Shown here piece after piece: positions 23,336 to 36,000 of a DNA stretch of 60,215 nucleotides (position 1 is the first letter of the stretch; each line of letters opens with the position of its first letter). The position numbers and the translations under genes are program-made. Under the pieces are notes generated by a model. The model was not told where the DNA came from, did no database searches, and saw only the letters and a program-made list of their open reading frames with translations. Source of the DNA: Parachlorella kessleri (lineage: Eukaryota; Chlorophyta; Trebouxiophyceae; Chlorellales; Chlorellaceae); assembly GCA_001598975.1 (NCBI GenBank), contig BBXU01002015.1:1-60215 (forward strand), written 5' to 3'.

Positions 23336-26300
23336 TCAAGGATTGCACATGAGCTGTCGGGACCTATCATAGCCCAACTGGCACACCAGCTTGCCGTTGG
23401 GAAGTGGGGCCGCCCCTGTGTTATACCCTCTCCAGGCAGCAGCCCACAGACCTGAGTCAGCAGGTGAGGGGCGCATCTCCTCCTGAGGGCTCTCATTTGG
23501 GGCCTGGGAACCAGCCTTGGTACCCTCCCTGGCAGCTCCTGCACCCACCCCAGCACCTGCCCCCTTGGGCTTGTTGCCAACACCCGCAGACTTGGCGCCA
23601 AAATAGGCGCTGTCCTGGACACTTTCGGCGCCCTCGCCCGCCACATGCATGCTGCTGCTGGCGCTGCCCGCCGAGCAGCACCCCTCGCTTGAGCTGGCTG
23701 CTGAAGACCCAGGGCAGCTTCGAACGGCGGCCATACGAGGCAGCTCTGCGCTGTCATCAAAGCCAGGTGCATGGCCGTCGTCACTGTTGGTCAGGCTTGT
23801 CAGGCTACTGGCAGAGCTGCCATTACGATGACCAGTTGAGGCGCAGCAGTCCTCCTGGGACCAGGTGGAGTTCTCTTCCTTGGTCCAGGCGGAAGATTCC
23901 TCTGCAGAGGTTGCGTCCCCTGCAGCAGCTGAAGCCGTCGAGCTTGCTCCCGCTCTGCTGCTGCTTTCACAATCCGGGGCTGCAGGTGGGCCGGTTGGGC
24001 CAAGGTCTGGCTGGGGCGGGCTGCCATATGGCTGGGCTTTCACTGGGGGCTTTGTGGGGGTGCCTGGTCCCGAGAGAGAAGGATCCCCAGCCTGAGTGCC
24101 CCAAGCATCTTCGTCACCGGCCTCAGAGCCGGGGGCCCCAGCAGGCAGCACCTGCCGTGCCGCTGCTGCAACCTCAGCGCCACTGTTGACCTCTCCTTCC
24201 TGCTCATTTGCCTTGCCTTCTTCCTCCGATAGTGCTTGCTGTATTCCTGGCTGCACTGCTGGCGGTCCCGCCTGCTCTGCTGCGCCTGCCTCCTGCACCT
24301 TTGCAGCTGCCTCCTGGTCTGACCTGGGTGCCAAGGCCTTCTGCTGGGGCATGGTGGGTGCCGCGCTGGGCATGCTGGGCGGCCCCAGCGCTAGCTGAGC
24401 AAAGGCAGCGGGGGAGTAGCCGTCTGCGGTGAGAGCGCTGGACCAGGCAGCTTGAAAGCTGCTGCGGTTCAGGGCTGCAAATCAGTCAAATAAGAATGTG
24501 TCCGGGTGAAGATGAAGCTATGCCTGGTAAACCATCAGAGAAAGAGCCAGATGGCCCATGCACTTCCTGAAACAAGCACGAAAAATCCTAAAGTCTGTCA
24601 CATCCCATTCGCAAGGTAGCTAATGTGTCCATGATGACCCCAGACCGCAGGCACGTACAGGTTGGCTCATAGAAAACCTAGGTGCCCTTGCTACCGCTGC
24701 ACCGCCCATGTGATCGTTTCCTTCTGCAACTTGAAGGCCCGTGGTATCACCACGGAGCCATCACCCAGGTGGACCCACCTGCCAGGGCCCTGAGCATGGG
24801 TTCATCCCTCATGCCAGCCACTAGGTGCACAGGGGTGATGCCAGTGACTCCGCCAGGGGCGGCCACATTCCAGCTGTGGCCAACCTGCTGACCCCAGGCT
24901 CCTAGAACCTGCATCCGATGTGGTCCCATGTGTCAACATTTCTCCTGACTTCGGAAGAATTGTGAGGTTCAGGCTGCTCCGCAGCTGTGCTGATGTGGCT
25001 GTAGGACGACAGAAGCACAGGCTGCGGCAAGTCACATTGAGTCACCAGTGCATGACACCGAGAGGGGCAGCCAAGGTGGATAGGACACTCACTGACTTCA
25101 GGGCCCGCAGGCCGCAACGTGCCTTACATCGTATGCAAGGGAGAAAGGAGACAACTTGCAACTTGCCTCTAGAAGCTGCGGGTTGCGGGCTGCCACCGCC
25201 AGGTGGAGGAGGGTGGTGCCGGGCGGGCAGGCTGCCTTCAGCGCAGCCACAGCTTCAGCCGCCCTGCAGGGACTTGGCTGAAAACTGTCAACATTGGCGC
25301 AACTAGGCTCGAATGCGCTGGAGCTGTATAACAGTGCCTATTCACATGGCAATGTAGACACAGCTGTCACAGGAAGCCTGAAGCCCAGGGGGCCTTCACA
25401 GACGTGGCTTTCACACACAGCAGCAGCACAGGGAACTCAGTGAGTATGCTTCCACCGTTGGTCACCAGCACACCTGCCACTCGCCGACACAGCTGGCAGC
25501 AGCAAGGCCGTGGTAGCCGCCCAGCCCCTGGCCACAGCACACACTGCCAGGCGACATGCTATGCCCGCCACCCTGACCGCAGCAGGCGCAGCAGGTGGCG
25601 TGCTGGTGCCGTGTGGGCCACTCCCATCTGCAGCGGTGTCTCCCTCAGCCGACGGAGTGGTCTGGGTGGGGTGGGAGAGCTCCACTCGTACTGTTCCCGC
25701 TGGGCAGCCCCCGCTGTGCAGGCAGGAGGCAGCAGCAGCGGGCAGCACAGCAGCGGGCAGCGCCCCATTGAGCTGCTTGCAGTGGCTGTCACTGCTGCTG
25801 CTGCTGCCGTTGTTGCCAGCAGAGGCGCTGCTGTTGCTGGTGCTGCTGCTGCCACTGTCATTGGAACCGCTGCAACCGCTGCCGTTGCTGGTGCCTTCCC
25901 CGCTGCTGCTGCTGCTGCTGAGACCAGTGCTGGAGGCATCGCCAGTAGCCTTTTCCTCCTCAGAACCCAAACCAGGCTGTTCAGCATAAAAAACAGTCAC
26001 CGCCGCTGCACCTTGCACATTCTCTGATGCAGACATGCCACCAGTGGCCGCGGACTGGCCGGCAGCCTCCGCTGAGGAGGCGCTTTCCAGGAAGGCAAGC
26101 ACCATGCCCATACCCTCTAGGAAGCCATCCAGGTTGCCAATGCCTGCGTCAGGTGGTGCAACACAGAGTGTACTTCCAGGACACTGCCACGGTACTATGC
26201 GAGAGGCCATTTACACCACACAGCGCTCAGCGCTCATAGAACTTCTGAATGAGTCACAAACCCATGTGTACCCGTACATTACAGGGACCTACGCAGGGGA

Positions 26301-29300
26301 AAAACGTATGACCCGCATGGCTCCCTACCTGCCGGGTTTCTTGCCAGCTGGTTCACCTCCTCCACAACACGTGGGTCCTTGACCACCAGCAGGGGCCTGG
26401 CAGCGCCCAGCAGAGCGCCGCGCTGCGGCAGGCACAGCATGACAAGCGAGCAAAGATGACGCCATCACAAGGTTGGAGCTAGAAGCTCGCCTCTGTTTCC
26501 CTTCCTTGCAAAGCTTCCTTTCTCCCCGCCGTGAAAGGTGTCCCGTCCATGACCCAGCCCAAGCTGTGCTGGTCAGAAGCATAAGAGGCCCAGCCGGCCT
26601 CCCATCATAGCGTGCATGGTATGCGTTGGTGTCTGCGGTTTCGCACCTGCACTTCCAGGATGTACAGCCCCTGCGTCTTGTCGTCCCCGGGCAGTGCAGC
26701 ATGGATCCACTCAAGCGGCTGGGCACTGCCAGGACCAGCGGGGGCCAGGCTTGGGGCATAGTGTCCCAACGCATGGATCTCCAGCAAGGGGTAGCCACCT
26801 GGACAGAGTGGTCCAGGATCTGATGCCCTGCTGGTACCCTGTGAGCTGTCGGCACGAGGTTCTCAATTCCCTAGGGATAGCCTCGGCAGCAGCGGCAGGA
26901 ACAGAAAGATAGCTAGAGGCATCTGGACAGCAACAACGACCATAAACCCCTGCTGTACCTCAAGCTGTCAGCGCTACTAGGCTACACGAAGCTGCACGGG
27001 CTGCACCGTGACTGCAGTGCACCATAGGCCGCACCAGCAGCAGTGCAGACATGCATGTACATACAACAGACACCTGGCGGTAGAGGCCCCACAAACTTCC
27101 CAGTCGGAGCTCGGTGACTCACCCCGGTGCCTGCAGAAGAGCTGGCAGTTGCGCCCCACAAGATTGTGCCCCTGCACCACCACCCGCCCCTTGCCGCTGG
27201 CGGGGAGGCAGATGGGGAAAACAGACGTGATGGCTGGCATTACTCCCTGGAAATTGGCATGATTAGGCAAGGTCACCAGCGGTAGAGGGGTACGGCAGCC
27301 AACGCCTGCTAAGACTTCTCCGCCTTTCTGACACATCACAAGCAAACAGGGTTGCCAAACATCCGCCATGCGAGAGCAGGAGTGTCCAGCTTGCACTCAC
27401 AAGCACTCCCACTCGCTTTGGCACATCTAGGTGTTGTGTTGCTTGTGAGGCACTGCCAGCTTCTGACCCCTGGCAGCGGAAGCCACGAGGGTCCCACCTG
27501 GCAGTGGGGAAGGCTGTAGACTTGCGCCACCCTTCCGCCCTCCACCACAGCAAGCTCCTCGCCCAGCTGCACCTGCAGCATGCCAAGCGTGTGCATGCCG
27601 AGTTGACCACCTGACCATGCATTGCATTGTGCAGCACATGCCTGGAACTGCACCTTGACTTGCCTTCAATCGAAGAGCGAGCTCCAATGCGTGCAAATGG
27701 GAGTTGCCAAGTGGTGGAAGATGGTGAAACGAGCACGGCTGCATTCCTTTGTGTCCGCTCCCTCCTATTGAGGGTCGTTCCTATACTTTACGCCTGTATC
27801 TCAGGGACCCCAGGAAGCCGCCATGCACAAAAGTAAATTAGCCTTGCTGCCGTGCCAATGCATCGTGATGCAAGGGATGGTCACCATGAGGAGGGAGTCC
27901 TGTGGCAGCTGCTGTCCAGCGGCACTCAGGAGAGATTCCACCGCCTGGCGGATGCCACCGCGTGGCATGTCAACACCGCCGGCTGTGCCTGCTACGGCCC
28001 CTTCCTACAGAGCAAAGGTACAGCAATCCAAAAAACCATAGGTGGTAGGCTGGGTAGACCTTGCGACTGGACAGAACTGCAAAAAATACCAGCGCTTCAT
28101 ATGCCGCATGGCGACAAAGCTTGGGACGAGAAAGACACTGCAGAAGATACACAGGCGCTGCCCTGGAAACCTGAGTGCGTGCCCCTGCTTTTGGACTCCC
28201 TCCTGTCAAAAACCACTGACCAGATTTGGTGATCTCAGGGTGGCGGGTCAAGGCTTGTACGCACTTGCCCGGTGGAAACCCACCTGCACCAGCCCCGACA
28301 GGGCGACATGGATGCAGCCGGGGCGCAGGTGCGTCTCCACAAACCCTGGGCACACCCCCAGCAGCCCCTCCAGGTCACCCCTGGTCTCGGGGGGCAGCAC
28401 CTCGGGGCCCACATTGAAGAGCTTCATGCTGAGCCGGCGCATGCGCTCCTGCACGGAAAGTCGGCCGGCACAGGCAGGGTTGGCAGCTAAGATGCTGGGT
28501 GGCATGACTGTGCGTGAGAGGGCATGGCTGGGCTGGGCTAGCCGGGCTTGGTTGCACTACAGTGCGTCCCTGCTATTGGGTTGATAACGCTAGCTGTGGG
28601 TACGAAAGTTTTGGAGGCTGCTGTTATGGAGCGCCATTCCAAGAACCTGCTGATGGCCCAGCAGGTGCATATGTCCTGCTTGCTGCGGATAATCCTATGC
28701 TTAAAAGGCAGAGCTGTTCGTCTGCCGGCAATAGTGCATAGGACACAACGGATCCCGGCGTTGACTTATGATGTTGCTCAATGATGCTGCTATATGACCG
28801 TTCCGTAATCACCTGGGCCAGGTACTGTTGGCCTTGCTGGGCATTGCGGAGCAGCTGCAAAGCATCCAGCACTGCTGCAGGCGGCACAGCGGCTGAGCCA
28901 TGGGTGTGCGCTCCATGCTGGGCCTGTTGGAAGCCATTCATGGCCTGCTGTGGTTGCTGCGCCTGCTGTGCCTGCTGGGAGGGCGTTACAATCCACACCG
29001 GAGGTGGGGCCACCTGAAGCTGCGGCCCTGCTGCCTGCTGTGCCTGCTCCTGTGCCGTGTTGTGCTGGGCGCCGCCCCACTGCCCTTGCTGGGCCTGCTG
29101 TGCGTGCTGGGCTTGCCAGGCTGCAGGGGCTCCATCAGGGTGGCTCAGCACCTCCTGCCTGATCAGCTCCAGCTCGTACTCCAGCTGCCTGTGCTGCTGC
29201 TGAGCCTGCTGCGCCGCCTGCTGCCCTTCCTGCTGTGCCTGCTGAGCCTGCTGTCCTCCCGGCACGGCGTATGGGCCAGCCTCGAACCCGCCAGGGGGCT

Positions 29301-32213
29301 GTGGAGCTGAAACCGCCTCCGCCACTCTTACGTCCATCCCTGGTGAACGTGCGCCTACCGGCACCCTCCAGGCTGCTGTGCCTGCTGCGCCTGGAGTGCC
29401 TGTTGGGGCCTCACTACCCTGGACCCCACCAGGCGCTGCCTCCCGCCCTGGCTGCTGGCTGGGGCTGCTGACTGCGCCCGCAATGGCCGCGACCGCAGCC
29501 GCAATGAGAGTATTTTGCTGGCTGCTGCCCAGGGCTGGTGGTGGGCCATTGACGGGGGCTCGCTGCAGAGGGGAGGCATCTGGCCTGCTGCCAGGCCCTG
29601 TGGTTGCGGGAGAGGTAAGCAGGCTGGCCAACACCGCGTCAAAGGCATCCGGAGATCCCAGGGCGCCCCCAGACTGGCGCAACACCGCACTCCAAGGGGA
29701 GCCTTGCTGGGGCGGCTCCCCAGCAGAGATCCCAGGCACACTCTCTGTCGCACCGGCCATGCCGGGCAGCCCTCCAAAGCCATGTGCTGTTCCTTCCGGT
29801 GGGCCCCACACCAGCCCAGCAGCAGACCCTGCTCCCGCTGGCAATGCGGAACTGCCCCACGGCTGCTGGCCCTGCTGCTGCTGCAGCGGGGAGGGCAGAA
29901 GGCCCAGCGGGGAAGCCCCTGCGCTGGCCGACAGGAAGGTTTGCCCTGCCTCTGGGACTGAGAAGCGGGCAGCCAGCGGCAGAGAGCGGAACCCGCCTCC
30001 GGGTGTCACAGCCCGTATCCACAGGGGGCTGGCATCGCCCCTGGGGCCTTGAAGAACGCTGCGTAAGTGTGCGGGGGCTGACTGGTGGCTTGGCAAGCGC
30101 TGGCTGGGCTGCTCCTGCTGCGCCTCGCTGGGCGCAAGGTGGGGCTGCAAGTGTGCCAGCTCCTCCAGTGACGGAATGTCTATGTCCTGCGATTAGCCGG
30201 CAAGCAAGGGCTTGCCCGTTCGCTTGTGTGCAACTGTTGTCAAATTGTGAGCAGGCTATTGCATGGGTATGTATTTGTTAGGGGCGGACTGCCTGTTGAA
30301 AGCAGTGCAGCATTGCAATGCACATATCTCGAGCGCATGTGACCCGCACAACTCACCAGGTCCGCCGCCAATGCAGTGAGAGCTGGGTCCAAGCTTGTTG
30401 CCAACGACACTCCCCCGCCGGCACCTGCCACTGGGGCTGCTGTGGCCACAGTCACCCTGCATGGCAGCATGGTACAGCCTTCACAGCCATATGGTGGCTG
30501 CAAGATGTGCATAGCAGCCACCCTCCACTCAGCACAGCACCGCAGCTGAAGCCGGGAATAAGAGGAACATGATGGGGTTCTGAAGCCATCTGCTGTGACC
30601 TCGTGCCTCGAGTGTCTCCGAAGAATGTGTGATCCACAGCGGCATGCTGATGCAAGTCAAGACCACATGCCTGTCCAAAAGGTTGCCATCAATGTCTCCA
30701 AGCGCTGCATCCGTCTCCACCAGGCTTTCTCCCATCTTCACGTCATCTCCCTCCCCGTCAGAAAACACCAGCTCCCCTGGTGCCGCAGCGGCACCCTCTC
30801 CCGCAGCACCACCAGCAGCGGCACCAGCCTCGCTGTGGGCTACTGCGGCGGGAAAGGCTGCCCCACGCCGCGGTTTGGCTGTGCCGGTTCGCCGGGTGCC
30901 TGTCTTCTTGCGGCGGCGTGCGTTGTGCCGTTCTAGCTGCAGCCAGCCGCAGTTCAGTCACAAAAGTTCAACGCTATGTGACTGGCAGCCTGTCAGATCA
31001 GACCTAGTTGTATCCGACCTGATCGTAAGCTTGGTGCTCAGATGAGTATGCCACTACTACCTAGGGAACCCACCTGCTAAAGTTTACGCTGCCCTCCATG
31101 TAATTTGTAAAAAATGCACCGTGGAAATGAGATGCGCGCACATAGCACACGCTGTGAGCGCCATGATATTCACGAGCATGAGATGGCTTAGCTGAGCACA
31201 TGACGCCTACGCATGGGTTGACACGCATGCCTACCTTCCTGCGGCAGGTGCGGCGGTCCTCATCAAACTCAGTCAGCGGCTGGAAGCGGCCGCACTGCTG
31301 GCAGAAGCGGTGGGGCACGCCGTCGCGCAGCATGGAGTGCATCTGGACGTGCTCAGGGCAGATCTTGTACCTCTGCATGGGCGTGCGCACAGCCAGGTTA
31401 TCACACTCTCAGCTCCCTGGAGCTGGGGTTGAGTTGCAGTTCCGCAAAGCTGCACGTGCCCATGCCGTGCCACTGAAAAGCTGAGGAGACGGCAGCCTTC
31501 CAGACCGTACCGCTGGGGCCCTAGCAGCCAGCGTACCAAAGCACCAACAGCTTGGGACGCATGGGACAGTGAACCACAGTATCGAACTACTGCTGCCTCC
31601 CAGCCATACCATGTAGTATTCCTTGAGACTGCATAGGTCAGCTCGACACCCTGGCACTTGACACAGCAGCGGCCGCGCTGTGGGAATGGGCAGCTGCTGC
31701 TCTGTGGGTGCTGGCGCGGCGCCAATGCCACTTTGCACAGCCCACAAGTCCAGCTGGGCAGCCTGCGCCAGCAACGGGCTACTGGAATTTGCAACGCTGA
31801 GTTTGCTTGCCCCAGCCAAGCATGCGCGCAGGACCGTCAACCCCCTCATAGAGCCTGTTGGGGCTCTTGTCATGGTGACAAGGGCAACATCAGGGCACCT
31901 GCCTTCCACCCAGGCAACCCAAACCTACGTCGCAGTGCAGAAAGGGTGCACACGGGTTACGACCCACACTCGCCTGTGGATTCATCTGCTGCTGGAACAG
32001 GCTGTTCGGCGCCCCTGCGGCTGCTGCTGGGTAACTGCCGAGACCGGCCACCTGTGGAAACCCTGCTGTGCCACTCTCCAAAGCGGCTCCTAGGCCTCCT
32101 GCAGCTGGTGCAAGGCCAAATCCCCTGAAAGTGGTGCTGAAAGGGTGCAGAGCATAGCCAGCGAAACTGCCAAGGGTGAACGGATTGGGAGGGTGATTCT
32201 CTTGAGGCTGCAT
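23336..32213 (-). CDS. Large SBP-box transcription factor with ankyrin repeats, CRR1/SPL1-like
   Basis: Probable nuclear DNA-binding regulator; SBP domains bind GTAC cores. Exons: 32213-31974, 31762-31610, 31372-31235, 30936-30671, 30456-30357, 30186-28813, 28448-28284, 28004-27885, 27572-27498, 27246-27123, 26798-26647, 26422-26329, 26143-25474, 25263-25167, 24908-24779 and 24474-23336, 1678 aa, all in phase. The SBP domain is at about 114-189: finger 1 ligands Cys114, Cys119, Cys136, His139; finger 2 Cys155, Cys158, Cys174 but Gln162 where His is usual; NLS KLERHNARRRKK. A Gln/Ala-rich region fills 300-757. Then come the long-SPL C-terminal blocks: RMRRLSMKLFNVGPEVLP with RPGCIHVAL (758-812), VQLGEELAVVEGGRV, VVVQGHNLVGRNCQLFC, and ankyrin-like PGTTLLHLAVAARNPQLLE and PGGVTGITPVHLVA (1225-1299). 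The tail is Ser/Gly/Ala-rich, without an obvious Cys-rich end. Introns 1, 4 and 14 use GC donors (31973, 30670, 25166). Similarity to Chlamydomonas CRR1 suggests copper or hypoxia control, but this is inference. Confidence 0.93.
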
Positions 32214-33090
32214 GGTTGCTGTGCTGCCTTACTTGCTTCAGCATTGACATGGGAGCCTGCATTTTCAAGATCCTGGCGGCCGACCCCTAGGAGCTGGTAT
32301 TGCTTTGGTAAACCGTGCGTGGCAGTTCTCAGAAGCCTTTTTCGTACCCTGGAACCTTCCCAAAAGACTGAGACCTGCAAAGAACCTAAAGTTTATCTCG
32401 CTTGTCATCCATTTTGGAGGGCGGCCAGCCATGTGATGCACAGCTTTGATCTTGGACCTGCCGACGTCGACTACAGCTACAGGTGAACCGTCCCTATGAT
32501 TTTGAACCCCATTGGCGTTCTTAGAACCAGAATGCAAGCAACAGCAGGGATTTAGGGTTCTCTGATGAAGAAGAGAGGGGTCAGAGGTACAGAAGTCCAG
32601 TGGCATATCGTACGGCTCCATGCTTGTGGTACCGCACGCCAATGCACGGGCCACATGCAAGGTGATCATGCGGTAACTTCCAGTCTCAGGCCCTCAAGCA
32701 CCAGCCTTTGTACGACATCCACCACTCACAGGTCATCAGACGATATGGCCATTACAGAGATTAAGACTTGGTCCACCATTTCACCCCTCGTCATACAAAG
32801 CAAAGCCACCTGCGCACCTGCTTCTAACTGCATATGAACGAAATACAGACAGGCAAAACCACACAGCGAGAAGCCAACACAACGGGCTGTTCTCGAAATT
32901 CTCATGTGCAGGTTACCGCACACTTGCTCGGGGAAAAGAAGAAGACATAACCAGCACTAACTACAAGTTTGAGACTGGTACGAGCAGCAGGGCTGGCTCA
33001 GGGCCTCAGCCCCGCTAGCTTTTCAGCTGACCATCTGCTCGCTGCTGCCCCATCCAAGGCCCAGCATGGCACCTTTCTAATGCTAGTTGC
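32214..33090. other. Intergenic: SBP upstream region and HSP90 3' flank
   Basis: Both neighbours are on the minus strand. A minus-strand TGTAA at 32756-32752 lies 335 nt past the HSP90 stop and is its likely poly(A) signal. The SBP promoter should fall between there and 32213. I see no gene in this stretch. Confidence 0.5.
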
Positions 33091-36000
33091 TTAGTCAACC
33101 TCCTCCATGCGGCTGCCCTCATCCACATTCTCCTCAAGCTCTGGCAGGTCAGCATCTGCAACAGGGGCGACTTCCACCACATCAGCTAGCAATCAGGCGC
33201 AGAGCAAGCGGACATATGTCACCCACCTGCCTGCTGGGCTTGCTCACTACACAGCAGGTTCTGGGCCCAGCGCGCAGGCTGGTAGTGAAACATTGTTTGT
33301 GCAACAATATGTCCAGTGAACTGGTATTATGGAAAAGCGGAATCCATGCTTGTTACCCAGCTGTGCTCCCCCAGCCAGCCCCAGGGAATGTCACCGTCCG
33401 CTTGCCGGTTTTAGATGGCATTTCGACACAAAATTGTGGACACCTGCCAGCATGACTCACCATCAGCATCCAGCGCCTCAAGGTCCTCATCGATCGACAG
33501 CCCCAGCTTGATCATGCGATGGATACGGTTGGCAAAGGTGTTGGGGTCGTCAAGCGAGAAGCCTGCGGGCAGGTTGGGGTAGAGACACTTGCAGCACTTC
33601 GGCATTGGCATACCATTCATGGCAGGCAATACACGACTGCCCTTCAGGACACACGTTTGCCCTTCAGGACAGCTGGAGTCATCATAGCCGACTCAGACGT
33701 CAGTTATAGGGATTCTCCTCCAAAGCACTCTAACATCCTGAATACCCTCCAATCAACCCTCTCCTGGGCCGCACACTACCTGCCAGGCAAGCAGTGTGCC
33801 TAGCCACCCAGAGCTGGACTGCTCAGCGACGCATCCCACTTAGCCCACCAATAACATATCTTACCTGAGGCCAGCAGCGCGGTCTCAAACAGCAGCTGCA
33901 CCAGGTCCTTGACGGTCTTGTCGCTCTTGTCGGCGTCGGCCCGCTTGCGCAGCTCGTCCATGATGGCGTTGTCGGGGTTGATCTCTAGCGTCTTCTTGCT
34001 GCTCATGTACATGGCCATGCTGCTGTCGCGCAGTGCCTGCGAGTGGCAACGAGCGAGATACGGCCTCTTGATAACTCAACACAGGTGGCAGTGTGGTTGG
34101 ACGGGTAACCTGTTCAGCCCGGGCTTGTGCTCCCAGCATCACACCCAGCGCATGGTCCGCCATTTTGTGATGATGCCTACTACACTGCTCCTTTTCCACT
34201 TGCACTGCAGATCTGTCATCCTCTCAAGTCACCCCCACCTAGGCAAGCAGACCTAGCCAAGCAGATCTATCCAACCACATACACCCCAGCACAGCCGCAT
34301 GCACTTTTGACCCCTTTGCCCCTCTCCTGCTGCACCCACCTGCGCCTTCATGATGCGCTCCATGTTTGCGCTCCAGCCGTACTCCCCGGTGACAAGCACG
34401 CAGGGCGAGTCCACGATGCGGTCGCCAACCACCACCTTCTCCACCTTGTCGCCCAGGATGTCCTTCATCAGCCGGCACAGCGGCTCAAACTGGGCCTGCA
34501 AGGCGGAGACGACCCTGGGATGTTGAATGACAATACAGGGGACACACATGTGGCCAAGATTAAGCCAAGGTCCGGTGGGAAAGCAAGGCCTTGGCATGCA
34601 GACTACTCCTTCGAGGTAGCATTCTCCTGCCTCATGGGGAAACTAGGCTCCTAACCATCAGGGCTGGATGCCCCCGCCTGTTGCTCCCAACGCACCGCAC
34701 AGCCATCCCCATCAAAAGGCCATACTGACCCAAGACACAGTCATGCACAGCAACATGCACAGCAGGCCCACCTTCTTCTCCTCCTTGGCCTTCTTCTCGT
34801 CCTCAGACTCCTCCAGCTCAAGCCCCTCCTTGGTCACGCTCACCAGCTTCTTGCCATCATACTCCTGCACAACACAGTCGTGGTGCGGTGACGCTGTGAG
34901 CCGGGAGCATGAGAGAAATCGCCATTTCCGTGGCAGGCACTGCACGCTGAGGCGCGAGCACTACCAGCCTGTGGTTCGGAACCATCCTGCCCGGGGGTGC
35001 TGCATCCATGCCTCAGCTCGTATGGCAGGGTAGCTAGTCTGCCAACACCCAAGCACAATGCTCAATCATTATATCATAATACTAGAAGCACCCAGTACAA
35101 TGCACAGACAAGACATCACTAATGCAGTCCGACAGATACACAGAATCTCCCTCAAGCTGAACAGCCCAGATCACGGCTTCCGGGCCCCCTCACCTTGAGC
35201 TGCTGCACCACATACTCGTCGATGGGGTCCACCATGAACAGCACCTCGTAGCCGCGCTTCTTCAGCTTCTCCAGGAAGGGAGAGTTCTCCACGGCCTTGC
35301 GGGACTCGCCTGCGGTGGCAACACAGCACAGGGCGTCGGCACACGGAAAGCATCAGGTCTGGTGACCTTGCTTGCCCCGTCAACTTGTACACTTCCCTGG
35401 CTTGACCCTTCGTTGTGCACGCACAATGCAAAATCTCATTTCAGCAACTACACATCCAGCCACAACCACACATCAAGCCCCAACTAACTCCCAACCCTGC
35501 TTGCAACCCTGCTTGAGCTCCCTGATGCAGCAGGCCTCCTTTCCAATATGCTTGAATAACCATGAGACTATATGACTAATCATGATATTATAATAACCAC
35601 TTGCCCCCTGCGCGCACCCACCCACCCACCTGTGATGTAGTAGACAGCCTTCTGCTCCTCCTTCATGCGTGTGACGTAGTCCTTGAGGCTGGTCATCTCG
35701 TCGCCGCTCTTGGTGGAGTGGTAGCGCAGCAGGTCGGCCAGCTTGGCGCGGTTCTGGCTGTCCTCGTGCACACCTGCGATGCGGGGGGCAACGTGCAGCC
35801 GGAGTTACACAGTGGCCAGACCTCTAGCCAGGGGAGCACCTCTTGGTGGCCTGCTTGCAAGCAGGACCTTAGTGAACCCCTTGTCTCCTCTTGAAACATG
35901 TGCACACCACATTTCCATAGACGAACATGAGGACAGCCAAACAACTTTTCAGAAAGCAGAGCTGATTTCCTCAGCTACTGCCCCGCTCAATGCTCGCGCG

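Noticed and set aside
22656..23372. 238-codon plus-strand open frame
   Set aside because: Low-complexity Ser/Pro/His composition, no domain, and it contains the 75-bp tandem repeat; it more likely reflects the SBP 3' UTR.
25404..26027. Plus-strand open frames over 25.4-26.0 kb and 28.9-30.2 kb
   Set aside because: They mirror the Ser/Gly- and Gln/Ala-rich exons 13 and 6 of the SBP gene, whose minus-strand frame is supported by conserved blocks and phases.
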